Origin: Vulcanimicrobiota bacterium
Lineage (GTDB): Bacteria > Vulcanimicrobiota > Vulcanimicrobiia > Vulcanimicrobiales > Vulcanimicrobiaceae
Reading direction: 5' to 3'
Length of the DNA stretch: 64,000 bases
Assembly (NCBI GenBank): GCA_027459645.1
Contig: DAIDHQ010000039.1
Coordinates: forward strand, 32,911 to 96,910
Shown: positions 8,404 through 16,529 of the stretch, piece after piece
How positions within the stretch are numbered: position 1 is the stretch's first letter
Layout of the letters: each line of letters opens with the position of its first letter
Position numbers and translations under genes: made by a program
The notes under the pieces: generated by a model
What the model was told of the DNA's origin: nothing
Databases searched by the model: none
The model's input: only the letters and a program-made list of their open reading frames with translations

Positions 8404-8661
8404 ATGCCGCTCTACGATTATCGCTGCGAAAACTGCCAGAAGGTCACCGAGGTCCGCCACGGTTTCAACGAAACCAACGCGCAGGCGTGCCCCCAGTGCG
8501 GCGGCTCGCTCAAGCGTATGTTCAGCGCTGCGCCGATCGTTTTTAAAGGCTCGGGCTTCTATGTGACGGACTCCCGCTCGTCATCTTCGAGCGACTCGTC
8601 GTCTTCGAGCGACTCGTCATCTTCGAATTCGTCGTCGTCTTCGAGCGAATCCGCGGCCTGA
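8404..8661 (+). CDS. FmdB-family zinc ribbon protein
   Basis: An 85-aa protein. MPLYDYRCENCQKVTEV plus ACPQCGGSLKRMF form the classic FmdB zinc ribbon with two CxxC knuckles, followed by FKGSGFYVTD. The last 25 residues are almost only Ser with Asp/Glu, a low-complexity acidic tail common in this family. An AAGGGG ribosome site precedes ATG. Family members are thought to be regulatory or metal-binding, with no firm biochemical role. Confidence 0.9.
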   Translation: MPLYDYRCENCQKVTEVRHGFNETNAQACPQCGGSLKRMFSAAPIVFKGSGFYVTDSRSSSSSDSSSSSDSSSSNSSSSSSESAA

Positions 8662-8662
8662 C

Positions 8663-9013
8663 GTGCAATTGAGCTGGTCGGCGTGGGTCCTCGTGATCTG
8701 CGCGATCGTCTCGCTCGTCGCGATCCTCTTCGGCGTCGTGCGTGCTGCGTTGGCAGCGGCCGTCGTAAAACGTCATGCCGATGTGCTGACCTCGGCGCTT
8801 CCCGTCGGCGATTTGGCAGAACTCGAAGCCTACATGCAGCGGATCAACGGCGCCGTCGAAGGCATACGGCCGCTCATCGCACGCGGACAGGCCGCGGTTC
8901 AGCGGATCGATCGGGCGCTACGCGAGCTGCGCATGCCCGAAGCGATCGCCGCTTTGCGGCTGGCAGGTGCGTCACTCCGTCTCTTGTTCGGGCGGTTCCC
9001 AACTCCACGATGA
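8663..9013 (+). CDS. Single-pass membrane protein with helical cytoplasmic region
   Basis: A 116-aa protein starting with GTG one base after the FmdB stop, so it is likely co-translated. Residues 7-35 form one transmembrane helix (WVLVICAIVSLVAILFGVV). The rest is amphipathic helix with heptad-like spacing (LAELEAYMQRINGAVEGI). The tail overlaps the 3' end of the convergent methyltransferase gene by about 40 bases. No family recognised; a DUF948-like architecture is possible. Confidence 0.6.
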   Translation: MQLSWSAWVLVICAIVSLVAILFGVVRAALAAAVVKRHADVLTSALPVGDLAELEAYMQRINGAVEGIRPLIARGQAAVQRIDRALRELRMPEAIAALRLAGASLRLLFGRFPTPR

Positions 9014-10141
9014 ATTGGGCGGCACGCCTTCCGGCGGCAGCCCGAATCCCCCACCCTCACCCGGAACGGCAAACGGCATGCCGAACGGCGAGCCCGCCGG
9101 TGTCGGCGGCGACGCCGGTGATGGAGGCGTTGGTGGCGGCGGAGCCCCAAACGGCAGTCCCGCGCCCACTCCGAAGCCCGGCGCCGGTTCTTCCGGCTGC
9201 GGCGCGCGCGGCGGCGGTTTCACGGCCGGCGCGGGGGCGGTAACGGCGGGCGCCGGAACAACGGGAGCCGGCGGTTCCACCGGCGGGAATTCGTAGCCCG
9301 TTTCGGTCGAAACGTTTGTGCTTCGTGCTGCAGCGGGTTCGGCCGGCTTTGCGGCCGGAATGGCCTTCGACGGTTTTGCGGTGACGGCTGTGGCCTGGCG
9401 TTGCGTGAAATTCGGAAGGATCAACTCGCCTTCAGCGGCTCCGACCAACACGTAGCGCGGCGGCGGCAGCAGTTGCGCTCCGGAACGATTGGCGATCTCG
9501 CGCAATTCATCCATGTACTGGCGCGGCGCTTCCTCCATTTCGATCGTGTGCAGCATCAGTTCGATCGTGTCGTAGAGATATTCGCGCGGCGGCACCTTTG
9601 CAAACGCAAACACGTTCTGCGATACCTCGGCCTTCACCGATTGCATCAGCTTTTTCCAGTACTCCATCGGCTGGTAGTATTCGAACTGGCCGAGTTCGCG
9701 TTTGGCTTGCGAATAGAGAAGTGCGATGCGTTTTCCCAGTGGATCGGCGGGCGGAGCGGGTTCCACGATCGCCACGCGTCGCGCAACGCGCGCGAGTTCG
9801 GCGACGACTTGCGCGTGAAAGAACGGATCGATTTCGTGCAGGTAATGGAACGCGATAGCGAGATCGAAGCTGTTATCTTTTGCGGGGATCACCGAGGTGC
9901 TGCCGCGCAACAGTTTTGCGTCGAGCTTGCGGTTGCGGTTGATTTCCGGATCGCGATGCTCGATGACCGTCAGCTGCGCGCCCGAAGCGATGGCACGTTT
10001 TGCATACGCGGCCTCCGGGCCGTACCCGCAGAGCAACGTCTTCGCGCCCGGTTCGATCGCGATCGCTTCCCAGATCAGCGTGTCGATATAGCGCGCCTCG
10101 TTCGCGAATTCATCCGCCGTATAGACCGGCTGCTCGTTCAC
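8972..10141 (-). CDS. SAM-dependent methyltransferase with long proline-rich tail
   Basis: A 389-aa protein. Residues 1-250 are a Rossmann methyltransferase: TLLCGYGPEAAYAKRA (glycine-rich SAM loop), LTVIEHRD (acidic ribose-binding residue) and SFDLAIAFHYLHEID (motif IV). Residues 250-389 are Pro/Ala/Gly-rich low complexity (PPAPVVPAPAVTAPAPA), which is unusual for a cytosolic methyltransferase and suggests protein-protein binding or a flexible extension. The GTG start overlaps the aroA stop by 3 bases, so the two are translationally coupled. Substrate unknown. Confidence 0.75.
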   Translation of the reverse strand: MNEQPVYTADEFANEARYIDTLIWEAIAIEPGAKTLLCGYGPEAAYAKRAIASGAQLTVIEHRDPEINRNRKLDAKLLRGSTSVIPAKDNSFDLAIAFHYLHEIDPFFHAQVVAELARVARRVAIVEPAPPADPLGKRIALLYSQAKRELGQFEYYQPMEYWKKLMQSVKAEVSQNVFAFAKVPPREYLYDTIELMLHTIEMEEAPRQYMDELREIANRSGAQLLPPPRYVLVGAAEGELILPNFTQRQATAVTAKPSKAIPAAKPAEPAAARSTNVSTETGYEFPPVEPPAPVVPAPAVTAPAPAVKPPPRAPQPEEPAPGFGVGAGLPFGAPPPPTPPSPASPPTPAGSPFGMPFAVPGEGGGFGLPPEGVPPNSSWSWEPPEQETE

Positions 10142-11421
10142 GCGCGTTGTACACTCCGTAGCGTTTCGATAAAAGCTGGAAAGCTGACGTCGATGCTTGT
10201 ATCGCTGTCGACCGCGACGGGACCGGCGCCCGCGGCGAGCGAGGCTGCCGCCATCGCGATGCGGTGGTCGTGATGCGTTTCGACCGAAGCGCCGCCGCCG
10301 TGCGGCTTGCCGCCGTGAATGGTAACGGCGTTTGCCTCGACTGAAACGGGGATGCCCGCTGCGCCGAGCAAGCGTTCGATGGCCGCTAGGCGGTCGGATT
10401 CTTTGGTTCGAAGATCCCGCACGCCGCTAATCTTCGTGTCGCCGGCGGCAAATGCCGCTGCCACGGCGAGAACCGGGATTTCGTCGATCGCGCGCAATGC
10501 CACATCCGGTCCGATCGTCGTGGCGCGTAGCGGCGCGTGGCGTACGACCAGATCGGCGACGGGCTCTCCGCACTGCTCGCGCGGATTCGCAAGCTCGATA
10601 TCCGCTCCCATCGCCCGCAATGCATCCAGCAATCCGGTGCGCGTCGGATTGACGTTCACGCCGCGCACGGTCAACTCGCTTTCCGGAGTCACCGTGGCCG
10701 CGACGATGAAGAATGCGGCGGCGGAAAAATCGCCGGGCACGTCGATGTCGCCGGCGCGCGTGAGGCCGCCGCGAAGCGCGATCGTTTGGCCGTTCCAGGT
10801 TACGTCGGCGCCGAGGTAGCGCATCAGCCGCTCGGTGTGATCGCGCGAGCCGCGATCGGCGAGAATCTCGATGTCTGAGCGCGAGAAGAGCGCCGCGAGC
10901 AATAGCGCCGACTTCACTTGCGCCGAAGGCGAGAGCAAAATGAAGCGGCGCGTTTCGATCTGCGGCGTGCCGAGCAGGGTCATCGGCAAGTGCCCTTCGG
11001 TGGTGTCGATCTTTGCGCCGAAGGCGCGCAATTGGGCTGCGACCGGCTCCATCGGGCGGCGGCTGAGCGATGCGTCGCCTTCGAACCGAACGTGCACGCT
11101 CGCGCCCGCGCAAACGCCCAGCATCATGCGCGCGGTCGATCCCGAGTTCATGCAGTCGATTGCGCCCACCGGATCGCGAAGAGGCGTCGGATGGAGCGCC
11201 AGCGCGCTAGCGCTGCCCTCGACCTCGATGCCGAGCGCGATTAGCGCCTCGAGCGTTGCCCGCACGTCGCGGCCGCCGTTGAGGCCGCGGATCTGCAGTG
11301 GGCCTGGCGCTGCAGCAGCGAGCAACAGCGCCCGGTGGGAGATCGATTTGTCCCCCGGAACGTCGATCGACCCGCGCAGCGGGCCTGGCGAGAAGAGACG
11401 AGGGGTGGTGAGATCGGGCAT
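10138..11421 (-). CDS. aroA: 3-phosphoshikimate 1-carboxyvinyltransferase (EPSP synthase), class II
   Basis: A 427-aa cytosolic enzyme of the shikimate pathway joining phosphoenolpyruvate to shikimate-3-phosphate. GDKSISHR (from residue 23) binds substrates. SAQVKS, RDHTE and NPTRTG are also present; together these four motifs define the class II (CP4/Bacillus-like) type rather than the class I form with LGNAGTA. The conserved LDEIP-like segment appears as IDEIPVLAVA, and DHRIAMA lies near the C-terminus. Length is typical. The downstream methyltransferase is coupled to it. Confidence 0.95.
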   Translation of the reverse strand: MPDLTTPRLFSPGPLRGSIDVPGDKSISHRALLLAAAAPGPLQIRGLNGGRDVRATLEALIALGIEVEGSASALALHPTPLRDPVGAIDCMNSGSTARMMLGVCAGASVHVRFEGDASLSRRPMEPVAAQLRAFGAKIDTTEGHLPMTLLGTPQIETRRFILLSPSAQVKSALLLAALFSRSDIEILADRGSRDHTERLMRYLGADVTWNGQTIALRGGLTRAGDIDVPGDFSAAAFFIVAATVTPESELTVRGVNVNPTRTGLLDALRAMGADIELANPREQCGEPVADLVVRHAPLRATTIGPDVALRAIDEIPVLAVAAAFAAGDTKISGVRDLRTKESDRLAAIERLLGAAGIPVSVEANAVTIHGGKPHGGGASVETHHDHRIAMAAASLAAGAGPVAVDSDTSIDVSFPAFIETLRSVQRA

Positions 11422-11508
11422 CAGCCCGGTTTACGCGGATAAAGACCGGCGCTTCCTCCCAGTCGAATGGACCTCGAGATTGTGCCGGCACCCGAGATTC
11501 TGTAAAGT

Positions 11509-11525
11509 GGTCATATAGTATGACC
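11509..11525. promoter_or_regulatory. Perfect inverted repeat overlapping the antitoxin start codon
   Basis: GGTCATA-TAG-TATGACC is a 7-3-7 palindrome whose right arm contains the ATG of the antitoxin gene. Phd/VapB-type antitoxins bind palindromes in their own promoter, so this is a plausible autorepression operator. Inference from position and symmetry only. Confidence 0.5.
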
Positions 11526-11792
11526 AGAAAAAAAGCGAAGCCGCCCGTATCTTTTTTGCTTGCGTCCTCGCGTGAAATCGGGGCCGCCGAATTCAAGGCA
11601 CGGTGCCTCGAAATCATGGATGAAGTTGAGCGCCAAGGTATCGAGGTGACCATCACCAAGCATCGCCGGCCGGTCGCACGGCTCGTTCCCGCTCGCGCTC
11701 CGGGCGTGTTCTGCGGGTCGATGAAAGATTCGATCCTTTGGGAGGGCGATCTGATCAGTCCGATCGACGTCGAGTGGGAAGCGGGGCAATGA
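11520..11792 (+). CDS. Phd/YefM-family antitoxin
   Basis: A 90-aa protein. The segment EIGAAEFKARCLEIMDEV followed by VTITKHRRPVARLVP is the characteristic Phd/YefM DNA-binding fold. The C-terminal 30 residues would be the disordered toxin-binding region. It overlaps the downstream PIN-domain gene by ATGA, the usual antitoxin-first arrangement. A palindrome covers its start codon. Expected role: neutralise the PIN ribonuclease and repress the operon. Confidence 0.9.
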   Translation: MTRKKAKPPVSFLLASSREIGAAEFKARCLEIMDEVERQGIEVTITKHRRPVARLVPARAPGVFCGSMKDSILWEGDLISPIDVEWEAGQ

Positions 11793-12187
11793 TCCTTCTC
11801 GATACCCATGCCGCGCTGTGGGCGATCGAATCGCGGTTACCGAGCAAGGTGGCAAAAACGATCGATGCTGCCTCTGGTAGGTCGGAGCTCTTGCTTTCAC
11901 CTATTAGCGCGTGGGAAATCGGGATGCTCGTGAGCAAGGGGCGATTGAGACTTCAGGAGCCCGCGGACGCTTTTGTTGCGCGGTTGTTTTCGCAACCGGG
12001 CGTCGTGATTGCAAACCTTACGCCGCTCGCAGCGATGCAGTCGGCGATGGTGGAGATGCACGCCGATCCCGCGGACCGCATGCTCGTTGCGACCGCAATT
12101 GCCTACGGTGCGGATTTCGTGACGCGTGACGCGCGCATCATCTCCTGGGCGAAGTCGACGCGCGCGCTGCGATGCGTGGCCTGTTAA
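11789..12187 (+). CDS. PIN-domain toxin, VapC family
   Basis: A 132-aa PIN-domain endoribonuclease. MILLDTHAALWAI supplies the first catalytic Asp. SPISAWEIGMLVSKGRL is the conserved PIN helix with its Glu. DPADRMLVATAIAYGADFVTRD carries the C-terminal acidic cluster. VapC relatives cleave tRNA or rRNA when released from the antitoxin; the target is not predictable here. The start overlaps the antitoxin stop. The 3' end overlaps the stop of the convergent S41 peptidase gene by four bases. Confidence 0.9.
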   Translation: MILLDTHAALWAIESRLPSKVAKTIDAASGRSELLLSPISAWEIGMLVSKGRLRLQEPADAFVARLFSQPGVVIANLTPLAAMQSAMVEMHADPADRMLVATAIAYGADFVTRDARIISWAKSTRALRCVAC

Positions 12188-13203
12188 GGTTGCGGCGCGA
12201 GTGCTTTTGTTTCATTTTTGAGCGCGTGTTGAGCCTCTTTGCGAAGACCCGCGTCTTGCGTGTGGGCAGCGACGCTGCCTAGAGCGAGCGCATAGGCTTT
12301 AGTCAACGCGTCGGCTGCCGGCACGGCGACGTCGGGTGCAATGCCCGTGCCTTCCCAGTTGGTCTTGGTCACGGGACTATAAGCATAGCCTTCGGGCATG
12401 AAGATCGCGAACTCGCTGCCCAAAGCGTGCATGTCGCCCGGGTTTGCGCCGCCGCCGGTCGTTTGTCCGACGATCGTTACGCGGTGTAAGTTGTGCAGAT
12501 CGTAGGTAAACTGTTCGGCACATGAAAACGTGCGATCGCTCGTGAGAAGATAGACCGGCTTCTTTACATAGAGCGGACCGGGAACCGTGGCCGCCGTCCG
12601 TTGTTGCTGCTCGACCATCTTGCCGCTTTTGGGATCGCGCCAGCGGATCGACGTGATTTGCTCTTGATGCGGGAAGAAGTAGGCTTCCAAGGTTTGCGCC
12701 GCGATCGGTGAGCCGCCGCCGTTGCGCCGAAGGTCGATGATGAGCGCGTCCGTGTTGCCGAGAAAACCCATCGTCGCGGCGATCGTTTTGCCGACGTCGG
12801 GGTCGCTCGAGAAATAGCGGAAATCGATGTAGCCCACGTTGCCGGGCAGACGCCTTACGTTGAAGAAGCCGAAATTTGCGTCTTCTTCGAAACGATGTTC
12901 GGCCGCGCGTTCCGCCGGCGTCGGCATTCCACGCGCGTTGAGCTGCTCGCGAAACGGATAGGCTACGTGAACGTGCTTGTCGTGCGTCACCATGGCCAGA
13001 TCGTGATTGACCGCGCGCTGAAATGCTTTGGGATCGCTCAGCCTTTCATACTGCGGCGCGTGCGCCTTGAGCGTCGCGACGGCTTCCTCGGCGACCGCGG
13101 GAAAGGGATAAACGCTGAACGCCTGTTCGGCCTTGGCAAGGACGCCGTCGATCTGCGCCGGCGTGAGCGCCGTGGCGGCCGCAAGAAGGAGTGCGTGAAT
13201 CAT
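12184..13203 (-). CDS. S41-family peptidase (C-terminal processing peptidase/tricorn-like), exported
   Basis: A 339-aa protein. The frame is open further upstream, but ATG at 13203 gives a short signal-like N-terminus (MIHALLLAAATALTPAQ) and avoids the divergent regulator gene. The core has VGYIDFRYF, DALIIDLRRNGGGS and LTSDRTFSCAEQF, where Ser227 is the expected S41 nucleophile. TTGGGANPGD follows. These are usual for IRBP-like S41 peptidases lacking a canonical PDZ. Likely periplasmic or extracellular. No neighbour suggests a substrate. Confidence 0.85.
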   Translation of the reverse strand: MIHALLLAAATALTPAQIDGVLAKAEQAFSVYPFPAVAEEAVATLKAHAPQYERLSDPKAFQRAVNHDLAMVTHDKHVHVAYPFREQLNARGMPTPAERAAEHRFEEDANFGFFNVRRLPGNVGYIDFRYFSSDPDVGKTIAATMGFLGNTDALIIDLRRNGGGSPIAAQTLEAYFFPHQEQITSIRWRDPKSGKMVEQQQRTAATVPGPLYVKKPVYLLTSDRTFSCAEQFTYDLHNLHRVTIVGQTTGGGANPGDMHALGSEFAIFMPEGYAYSPVTKTNWEGTGIAPDVAVPAADALTKAYALALGSVAAHTQDAGLRKEAQHALKNETKALAPQP

Positions 13204-13282
13204 GCGCTTAGCATAACGCAGTTCGAGCCTCGGTTCACACGGAATTACGGGGCTCTCCTCGTCTGTCGCCGAAGAAAGCGCG

Positions 13283-13726
13283 GTGATAGACGCAATCGAC
13301 CGAGATATTCTCAGTTCCCTAGAACGCGACGGCCGCATCTCGTTCAAGGAGCTCTCCGAAATCGTCGGACTCTCGGCCAACGCGGTTGCCGATCGCGTGC
13401 GGAAGCTCGAAGAGCAGGGCGTGATTCGCGCATTCACGGCCGAGATCGCGCCGGCGCCCTTCGGTTTCGGCTTGCACGCGCTGATCGAAGTAAAGATGGA
13501 ATCGACCACGACGGCGGAGCAGTTCGAAGCGCGGGCCGCCGCGACACCCGGCGTCATCCGTGCACTCGTTACGACCGGCCGCTACGACTGGGTGTTAGAG
13601 TGCGTCGCCCGCGATCAGCAAGACCTGCAGCGCATCATCGAAGCGCTTCGCGCGGGCGGTCTTACGCGCGATACCTACAGTCGCATCATCGCCACCGACA
13701 AGCGGTTTCCATTACGCTTGTCCTAG
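13283..13726 (+). CDS. Lrp/AsnC-family transcriptional regulator
   Basis: A 147-aa regulator. Residues 4-62 form the winged HTH (IDRDILSSLERDGRISFKELSEIVGLS, here interrupted by no gaps, then VADRVRKLEEQGVI). Residues 65-140 are the RAM ligand-binding domain (GVIRALVTTGRYDWVLEC). Such proteins form octamers that sense amino acids. The GTG start at 13283 is required because there is no earlier ATG. It is divergent from the S41 peptidase with 79 bases between starts, so it might control that gene. Confidence 0.9.
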   Translation: MIDAIDRDILSSLERDGRISFKELSEIVGLSANAVADRVRKLEEQGVIRAFTAEIAPAPFGFGLHALIEVKMESTTTAEQFEARAAATPGVIRALVTTGRYDWVLECVARDQQDLQRIIEALRAGGLTRDTYSRIIATDKRFPLRLS

Positions 13727-13901
13727 TGCCCGATGCACGGCGCCACGCGGGAAACGCCGCAGTCATGGCGACGTAACGCTTCTCCGGCGCGCTTTCCCCA
13801 TATAGAAAACTGTCTCCAAAGTTCCAACGGGTTATCCCGATCGCGAGAAGCGCTAGGCGAGTGCTAGGGCGGCCGAGGCAGAAGGCGAAAGCATTACACT
13901 A

Positions 13902-14216
13902 GTGAAGCAGGGGCAGTCGTTTCTCACTCGCATGTTTCCGCTGCTGCTCGCATCGAGCGCGCTAGCCGCGGAATATATATTTCTAGCGATCTATTTCTCA
14001 CGCTCGTGCGGTTGGTCCCAGTGGCCAACTCCAATCATCATTTGGAGCCTCATGGGATTCCCGGTTACGTTTGGAATTCCGGTAGCTTTTTATATTGTCG
14101 GGCGTTCGTTGTCCCCGAAGCCGCTGCGGCTCCTCATCTGCATGTTATTGCCGGTGGTCGCGCTGATGCTGGCCGCATCGCTGCACCAACCACCTCTCGA
14201 CTCGTGCAGATTGTAG
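13902..14216 (+). CDS. Small membrane protein, unknown function
   Basis: A 104-aa protein from GTG at 13902. Three hydrophobic stretches (about 8-30, 42-63, 75-93) predict three membrane spans. The 175 bases upstream hold no gene or clear terminator. Base composition here is lower in GC than the surrounding housekeeping genes, suggesting accessory DNA. It precedes the DUF4238 gene by 59 bases. No family recognised. Confidence 0.5.
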   Translation: MKQGQSFLTRMFPLLLASSALAAEYIFLAIYFSRSCGWSQWPTPIIIWSLMGFPVTFGIPVAFYIVGRSLSPKPLRLLICMLLPVVALMLAASLHQPPLDSCRL

Positions 14217-14275
14217 TACCGAGGAGAGAAATGGTCAACATGACGACCTCGTGTCCTGCTCGCTAGGATATTCGC

Positions 14276-15220
14276 GTGCAGAAACCGTCGCGGCGCCACC
14301 ATTACGTTCCTCAGTTCTACCTCAATGGGTTTGCGGGCGATCACGAGAGACCGCGCCTGTTTACAGTGGATCTGATGGGGCGCAAGAATTTCTACGCTAA
14401 TCCTCTCAATATTGCTCTGAAGGGTGATTTTCACACGGTGGAGGTTGACGGCCATCCGCCCGATCTTATCGAGACTGCGCTTTCGGATTTTGAGGGCGCG
14501 GTCGCCCCGGCGCTGGCTCGAACCGTCGCGACGGCAACGTTCGCCAGCAGCGAGGATAAGAGCTACCTGCTGACCTTTGCGACGTTGCTTCTTGTCAAGC
14601 ATCCGCGAATGCGTGCCGTGATGGATAATGTGGTGAACGCGGTGGTGCATGGAGCGAGCAGAAGTGAGGCCTCGGACGCTGAGGCATGGGAAATAAAATT
14701 ACGCGGAATGATTGACGCGGGTGAGATGCCACCTAATACTGACATCGAGGCGCTCCGACATTCGATCCTCAGCGGAGATCACACGATCAAGCTCTCAACA
14801 GGCGCCCACCTTGAAATGGAGTTTGAGGTTGCCGAGGAGTTATTTCCCCTGGTCGCGCAGCGCAAGTGGAACATATACCGCGCGGTCGAGGGCGAGTTTG
14901 TTACATGCGATCGTCCTGTTGCACTGAGCTGGGCGGATCCCACGAAAAATAGTCCAATCGGGCTTGGACTCAAAAACACACGGCTGTTATTCCCGCTATC
15001 GCCGACCGTTGCAATCAGTGGAGGCTTTGAGCTACGGGATGCCACGGTCGATCTCGGCGCTGAGGATGTCGCAAAGATCAACGGCCGAATTATCCTACAT
15101 GCAGGACGCCAAGTCTATGCGCGGGACGAGCAGTTTCAGTACTCGATCCATGGCAATACAGGCCCGAAGCACGGATACGCACTGCAAGATGATGCCATCA
15201 TCGCTCGAAAGATGAGATAA
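14276..15220 (+). CDS. DUF4238-family protein
   Basis: A 314-aa protein with the diagnostic DUF4238 start HHYVPQFYLNGFAG and the later YRAVEGEFVTCDRPVALSW block (equivalent to the TSDNPV region). The C-terminus has LFPLSPTVAISGGFELRD. The biochemical role of the family is not established. GTG at 14276 starts it. It lies directly outside the left attachment repeat of the 13.7-kb element, has lower GC and is probably horizontally acquired; it may be a leftover of an earlier integration at the same tRNA. Confidence 0.85.
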   Translation: MQKPSRRHHYVPQFYLNGFAGDHERPRLFTVDLMGRKNFYANPLNIALKGDFHTVEVDGHPPDLIETALSDFEGAVAPALARTVATATFASSEDKSYLLTFATLLLVKHPRMRAVMDNVVNAVVHGASRSEASDAEAWEIKLRGMIDAGEMPPNTDIEALRHSILSGDHTIKLSTGAHLEMEFEVAEELFPLVAQRKWNIYRAVEGEFVTCDRPVALSWADPTKNSPIGLGLKNTRLLFPLSPTVAISGGFELRDATVDLGAEDVAKINGRIILHAGRQVYARDEQFQYSIHGNTGPKHGYALQDDAIIARKMR

Positions 15221-15239
15221 ACATTGCGCGTTGATTTAC

Positions 15240-15274
15240 GCACGAAAATTGGTGGGGAAGGTGGGATTTGAACC
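15240..15274. repeat. attL, left 35-bp copy of tRNA-Leu 3' end
   Basis: Identical to 28905-28939. It contains the reverse complement of the tRNA CCA end, acceptor strand and T-arm start. The sequence diverges from the tRNA immediately after position 15274. Confidence 0.92.
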
Positions 15275-15381
15275 ATTACCAGCATTACCCTCATGGGGAA
15301 TAGACGCACCACGGCAAGAGCGAAACCGGGATAGGTTCTCGCCATATTAGTCCTGAAAATACCAGAGCAACCTAGAGTCGG

Positions 15382-16137
15382 TTGATAGTCGCGTTAACAG
15401 CGGAGATCAAAAAAATCGTGGCACACAGATTATCCAACTACACCGAAGTTCAACTCGATGGCGGAAGCGACGCCCCCGACGAGTATTGGCAGGCGACAAT
15501 GCAGCCGACGGCTACACCCCCGAGGGGTGGTGGTCCGCGCGTCCGTGCTGCATCCTCGAAAAAACGCGGAACGAAGATGTGTAGGGTGCCAGGCTGTCAC
15601 ACCGAGGCTCGAACTTGCGGGCATGAGCAGCGCGGGCGATACTTGCTGAGGGGCGAGCCACTCGACGAAAAGCTTAGGGTTGATTGCACTGCCGAACTTC
15701 GAGATTTCGTGGATAAATCGCGCGAGCGGGGAGTTCGGCTGAGCGATATGGTGCTGTTGTTCGAGGCAGATCTATCCCGGATCGACGTTGCCCGATCGGC
15801 GTGCTCAACAGTGGCCGCCTGGGATTTCGCAGATCCGCGGGCCGCTAGAGGGAAGATTGAGGAGCGATGTTCCGCGCGCGAGAAAGATTCAATTGAGCGG
15901 CTCGCGGTTGAGTCCGGGACGTCGCCTGGACTCGACGCACGGCGATCTCAACCTGCGTACTTCGTTAGGCGGTGCATTGTCGGCTATCTTGCCGTATTAA
16001 CTAAGGTGCGCGGAATCGCGGAGGAAGACGCCTTGCGCCTCCTCCTGAAAAAAGAAATTGACGGATCAACGCGAGAGGAACTCCGCGCCGTCACCGACTG
16101 GCTTCGCGATCCTGTTTACAAGCAGCCTCATTCGTGA
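15382..16137 (+). CDS. Element protein of unknown function
   Basis: About 251 aa. The start is uncertain: TTG at 15382, GTG at 15418 (preceded by GGAG) or a later ATG at 15577. The N-terminal third is Pro/Arg-rich with a possible zinc-binding CRVPGCHTEARTCGH. The C-terminal two thirds is helical and charged (SREELRAVTDW-like). It is the first gene inside attL. A strong bidirectional terminator follows. No family recognised. Confidence 0.5.
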   Translation: MIVALTAEIKKIVAHRLSNYTEVQLDGGSDAPDEYWQATMQPTATPPRGGGPRVRAASSKKRGTKMCRVPGCHTEARTCGHEQRGRYLLRGEPLDEKLRVDCTAELRDFVDKSRERGVRLSDMVLLFEADLSRIDVARSACSTVAAWDFADPRAARGKIEERCSAREKDSIERLAVESGTSPGLDARRSQPAYFVRRCIVGYLAVLTKVRGIAEEDALRLLLKKEIDGSTREELRAVTDWLRDPVYKQPHS

Positions 16138-16207
16138 GATACTCGGTTTACAAAGGTTCGCGCAATTCGTCCGCGTAATTAGGTGGGCTACTACCACCAC
16201 CAATCTG

Positions 16208-16249
16208 AAAAAAGATACACCCCGAAAACTCCGGGGTGTATCTTTTTTT
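16208..16249. terminator. Strong bidirectional Rho-independent terminator
   Basis: AGATACACCCC (16213-16223) pairs perfectly with GGGGTGTATCT (16233-16243). It is flanked by A6 on the left and T7 on the right, so it can terminate in both directions. It insulates the first element gene from the HTH/tape-measure operon. Confidence 0.92.
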
Positions 16250-16325
16250 GTCCCCCTTTCGGGAAAACAAAATAGAACAGGCCGCGCCGATATGGTGGCG
16301 GTCCGTTTTTCTTTGGAGCTTGACC

Positions 16326-16529
16326 GTGAAGAGCATCTTAAGCTTAGCCGTGCTAACCAGTTACGGAACGATGAACAGAGGAGCCGCGATCCTCGGTTTG
16401 GGGACGAGCACCCTTCAGCGAGCGTGCAGCGGGTGTAACGTGTCCGAATCTACGCGCGAAAAGTTAGAGAGCGCCTTCGGGCAACCACTCGAGTTTTTAC
16501 AACAGACGATTGCGGAGGTGTCGCGATGA
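16326..16529 (+). CDS. Small XRE/Cro-like HTH protein
   Basis: A 67-aa protein. GTG at 16326 has a GGAG site 8-12 bases upstream. MNRGAAILGLGTSTLQRACSG resembles an HTH recognition region, followed by VSESTREKLESAFG, the typical last helix of Cro/CI-like domains. The stop overlaps the start of the next HTH gene (ATGA). Likely a DNA-binding regulator of the element. Shortness makes the family call moderate. Confidence 0.6.
   Translation: MKSILSLAVLTSYGTMNRGAAILGLGTSTLQRACSGCNVSESTREKLESAFGQPLEFLQQTIAEVSR

Noticed and set aside
9401..10273. 290-aa open frame on the + strand
   Set aside because: Antisense to the methyltransferase; no ribosome site or motif.
13204..13557. Extended N-terminus of the S41 peptidase
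   Set aside because: It would cover the divergent Lrp/AsnC gene and has no signal peptide; ATG 13203 gives a normal start.
15241..15330. Second tRNA gene at attL
   Set aside because: Only the 3' tRNA fragment is present; the sequence after position 15274 does not form the remaining arms.
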